Shown: positions 6,324 to 8,501 of the stretch, piece after piece
Layout: the number at the start of each line of letters is the position of its first letter
How positions within the stretch are numbered: position 1 is the stretch's first letter
Source of the DNA: Pseudomonadota bacterium
GTDB lineage: Bacteria; Pseudomonadota; Alphaproteobacteria; Acetobacterales; Acetobacteraceae
Length of the DNA stretch: 8,501 nucleotides
Direction: 5' to 3'
Assembly: GCA_021845835.1 (NCBI GenBank)
Contig: JAJZVE010000171.1
Span: 1 to 8,501 of the forward strand
Made by a program: the position numbers and the translations under genes
Notes under the pieces: model-generated
The model's input: the letters and a program-made list of their open reading frames with translations, nothing else
Database searches by the model: none
Told to the model about the DNA's origin: nothing

Positions 6324-7469
6324 ATCCGCCGTCGCCAGCACGTTCCACCCTTGCAGGTCGATCCAGTCCGGCTCCAGCCGCTCGAAACGTGCCAGCCGGA
6401 AACTGGAGAGATCGGCGAAGCTGCAGGCGCCGTCCTGCACGATGTCGCGGATGGCATGGCCGCTCGCCGGCGACAGGCCGAAGCCGATGCTCGACAGCGT
6501 GGCGATGGTGACGTTGCCGCGGCGGTCGATCACCGGGCGCCCGTCCGGCGTGTTCTCGACGATGCCGGCCCAGCTGCGGATCACGCGGGCATGCGCCGCG
6601 CGCGGGAACAGGCGCGCCAGCCGGGCGGCGATGGGGCGCAGCAGCGGCGTGCTCGCGCGCGGCGGCACGGCGTTGCCGTGCAGCGCGATCCATTCATGCG
6701 GACCGCCGCCGTAGGCCAGATTGCCGCGCAGCGTCTGCCGCCCATACAATCCATTGCCGTCCACGCCGCCGAGCGGCATCAGCGGCAGCGGCTCGGTCAC
6801 GATCATCTCCGCCCGCGCCGCGACCATCGGCACGTCGATGCCGAGCATGGCGGCGAGATGCCGCGTCTGCGGACCGGCGGCGAGCACGAGATGGTCGCAG
6901 CCGAACGCGCCGCGATCCGTCAACACGCCCGTCACCTGCTCGCCGCTGCGCGCGAATCCGGTCACTGCGGTGTGCTGCAGCACGCGCCCGCCGTGATCCT
7001 GCAGCGCCCAGGCGTAGCCTTGCACGGTGCGGTGCGGATTGGCGTGGCCGCCGAACCTGTAGAAATACCCGCCATGCGCGTCGTCGCCCGCCAGCGGCAC
7101 CAGGCTGCGCAGTTGCGCCGCATCCAGAACTTCGGTGGCGAATCCCTGGCGCGCGGCGTTGTGCATGGCCTGCGCGCAGCGCGCCAACTGCGCCGCGTCG
7201 AAGGCGATGCGGATGCGGTGCGGCTGGAATTCCGTCGGGTAGCCCAGCATTCCGTCCAGCAGCGGCCACAGGCGCTGTTCCTCGGCGAACAGCGGGCTGA
7301 AATGGTGCGTGCAGCCGCCGCCGTTGCGCCCCGACGCTTCCCACCCGACGATGCCCTTGTCGATGACCAGCACGTCCACGCCGTCGCGTGCCAGCCACCA
7401 GCCGGCGGACAGGCCGGTCGCGCCGGCGCCGACGATGACGACCGACGCGCCCTTGCCGCTCCGGCTCAT
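6321..7469 (-). CDS. FAD-dependent amine/amino acid oxidoreductase, beta-type subunit (DAO family)
   Basis: Predicted catalytic flavoprotein subunit, related to the beta subunits of opine oxidase (OoxB/NoxB), hydrogen cyanide synthase HcnC, D-hydroxyproline dehydrogenase and sarcosine oxidase. It would oxidise a C-N bond of an amino-acid-like compound. The 382 residues fit the family. Seen: SVVIVGAGATGLSAGWWLA (9-27) with the FAD GxGxxG glycines; acidic D37 at the end of strand two; EASGRNGGGC (44-53), the family's flavin-contacting loop; LVLAAGPQTRHLA (194-206); and the C-terminal GIVENTPDGRPVIDRRGNV (302-320) followed by SSIGFGLSPASGHAI (326-340), which completes the FAD site. The ATG at 7469 overlaps the stop of the alpha-like gene by ATGA and has GAGG 7 bases upstream within that gene, so the two proteins are probably made in fixed ratio and form a complex. 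Substrate is unknown. The convergent tetR gene ends 12 bases away. Confidence 0.93.
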   Translation of the reverse strand: MSRSGKGASVVIVGAGATGLSAGWWLARDGVDVLVIDKGIVGWEASGRNGGGCTHHFSPLFAEEQRLWPLLDGMLGYPTEFQPHRIRIAFDAAQLARCAQAMHNAARQGFATEVLDAAQLRSLVPLAGDDAHGGYFYRFGGHANPHRTVQGYAWALQDHGGRVLQHTAVTGFARSGEQVTGVLTDRGAFGCDHLVLAAGPQTRHLAAMLGIDVPMVAARAEMIVTEPLPLMPLGGVDGNGLYGRQTLRGNLAYGGGPHEWIALHGNAVPPRASTPLLRPIAARLARLFPRAAHARVIRSWAGIVENTPDGRPVIDRRGNVTIATLSSIGFGLSPASGHAIRDIVQDGACSFADLSSFRLARFERLEPDWIDLQGWNVLATAD

Positions 7470-8501
7470 TCGCCGCCCTCATCGCGCGCGGCGGCGGTAT
7501 AATGCGGTTTCACCTGCCAGAACGGCAGGTACTGGGATTTCATGCCGAACCAGGCGTCCCAGTGCGCCGCCATCGCCGCGTCGTCGCCGCCGGCGGCAAC
7601 CGCGAGCGGCAGCGGACGGACCGGGGCGCGGTGCGTCGCCGGCGGCACCTCCGCCAGCGCGCAGCCGGCGCTCAGCGCCAGCAGGCACGCCACCTGCTCG
7701 CGGCAGCGGCGGCCCTGGCAGACACCCATGCCGGCGCGGGTCAGCCGCTTCACCTGATCGGGATTCGGCGCGCCTTCGCCCAGCAGCGCCCGCAGGTCGC
7801 GCCGGTTGCGGCGGTCGTCCGGCCAGTTCAGGTAGCGCGGCGGGCGAACTTCCAATATTTCGCGCGCGGTGACCTCCTCGCAGCGGCAGACATGTGGCGC
7901 ATCGGCATCCGTCGCCAGCACGGTCGCGCGCACCCAGTCCATGCGATAGGCGGCCATGTCGGGCGCGTCGCCGGGACCGGCGGGGTGCAACGCGACTTCG
8001 CCCGATACCGCGCGACGGCCCTCGGCGCGGGCGATCGCGGCGTCGCGCGATTTGGCCGGCCAGATTCCGGTGCAGTCGCCGGCGGCCGAAATCGCCGGGA
8101 TGCTGCTGCGCCGGGCACCGTTTAGCACCGGCACGTGGCCGCCGCGCGTCGCAAAAAATTCGATGCGGCAGCCGGCGGCGTCCAGCAGCTCGATCACCGG
8201 CACGGCGCCGACGCCGAGGATGATCGCGTCGCAGGCAATGCGTTCCTCGGTCCCCGGCACCGCCAGCCCGTCGCCGCCGCGCCGTGCGATCACCAGCGCC
8301 GTCACGCCGTCCGCGCCGCCCTCCGCCCGCCGCACGACGCGGCCGGCGCGCAGCGTCAGGCTGCCCGGCGCGTCGAGCGGGGCGTCGGCCGTCTCGACCA
8401 CCGCGGCGATGTCCAGCCCCGCCGCCTGTAGCTGGCGGGCGCCGTCGAGCGCCTCCGCCGTGGTGCCCAGCACCACCGCGCGCCGCGCCTGCAATGCGCC
8501 G
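7466..8501 (-). CDS. Alpha-type subunit of a dehydrogenase (opine oxidase/HcnB-like) with BFD-type [2Fe-2S] domain, N-terminus beyond right edge
   Basis: Electron-transfer flavoprotein partner of the beta-like subunit, resembling OoxA/NoxA, HcnB and D-hydroxyproline dehydrogenase alpha. About 345 codons are visible. The frame is open to the window edge, and family members are about 450-480 residues, so the first FAD-binding segment is missing; a TTG at 8494 is an internal leucine codon, not a start. Counting from that codon: QARRAVVLGTTAEALDGARQ (2-21) corresponds to the second Rossmann motif but lacks GxGxxG; CDAIILGVGAVPVIELL (88-104); ISAAGDCTGIW (135-145) is the distal FAD motif. The [2Fe-2S] domain has VCRCEEVTARE (202-212) and GMGVCQGRRC (255-264), so Cys203, 205, 259 and 264 are the likely ligands. 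A C-terminal extension with HWDAWFGMKSQYLPFWQVKP (311-330) follows. It overlaps the beta gene by ATGA. Confidence 0.9.
   Translation of the reverse strand, partial: GALQARRAVVLGTTAEALDGARQLQAAGLDIAAVVETADAPLDAPGSLTLRAGRVVRRAEGGADGVTALVIARRGGDGLAVPGTEERIACDAIILGVGAVPVIELLDAAGCRIEFFATRGGHVPVLNGARRSSIPAISAAGDCTGIWPAKSRDAAIARAEGRRAVSGEVALHPAGPGDAPDMAAYRMDWVRATVLATDADAPHVCRCEEVTAREILEVRPPRYLNWPDDRRNRRDLRALLGEGAPNPDQVKRLTRAGMGVCQGRRCREQVACLLALSAGCALAEVPPATHRAPVRPLPLAVAAGGDDAAMAAHWDAWFGMKSQYLPFWQVKPHYTAAARDEGGE

Noticed and set aside
6351..7502. A 383-codon plus-strand frame opposite the beta-subunit gene
   Set aside because: The translation is rich in Arg, His, Gln and Ala with no domain; the opposite strand encodes an intact DAO-family protein.
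8492..8494. TTG as start codon of the alpha-like gene
   Set aside because: The frame continues open to the window edge (GAL before QARR) and the N-terminal FAD-binding part expected for the family is missing, so the gene is cut by the edge.

Overview
The window is GC-rich bacterial chromosomal DNA with strong G/C preference at third codon positions and tight, overlapping operon junctions. The protein families (Dpp-type ABC importer, dimethylglycine/sarcosine dehydrogenase-like flavoenzyme, two-subunit opine/hydroxyproline dehydrogenase-like enzyme, TetR regulator) and the codon style fit an alpha- or betaproteobacterium with a large catabolic repertoire. The genus cannot be named from this sequence. 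I see no mobile element, CRISPR array, tRNA or rRNA, and no gene-free stretch above about 120 bases.

Layout from left to right. Positions 1-3050 (minus strand) hold three parts of a peptide/opine-type ABC importer: a DppC-like permease cut by the left edge, a DppB-like permease, and a family 5 solute-binding protein with a Tat-like signal peptide. Upstream of these on the same strand, at 3117-5537, is an 806-residue flavoprotein fused to a GcvT-like folate domain. These four genes form one minus-strand operon read from about position 5570 towards position 1; the ATPase genes probably lie beyond the left edge. At 5658-6308 a TetR-family regulator is transcribed divergently. The 120-base gap between it and the flavoprotein holds a good sigma70-type promoter (TTGACA-16-TATCAT) for the operon and a 14-bp palindrome, ATACACctGTGTAT, touching its -35 box: a likely operator for the TetR protein. 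Positions 6321-8501 (minus strand) hold a second enzyme: a beta-like FAD amine dehydrogenase subunit (382 residues) and, overlapping it by ATGA, an alpha-like subunit with a BFD-type [2Fe-2S] domain, cut by the right edge.

Working model (inference): the importer brings in a small amino-acid-like compound, probably N-methylated or N-alkylated. The DMGDH/sarcosine dehydrogenase-like enzyme removes a methyl group and passes it to tetrahydrofolate, and the alpha/beta dehydrogenase oxidises the same compound or a product at a secondary or primary amine. The TetR protein would sense the compound and control the transporter operon. The substrate is not identifiable from sequence alone. The most unusual molecular detail is the alpha subunit, whose second dinucleotide-binding region looks degenerate and shortened and whose [2Fe-2S] cysteine pairs are unusually far apart.
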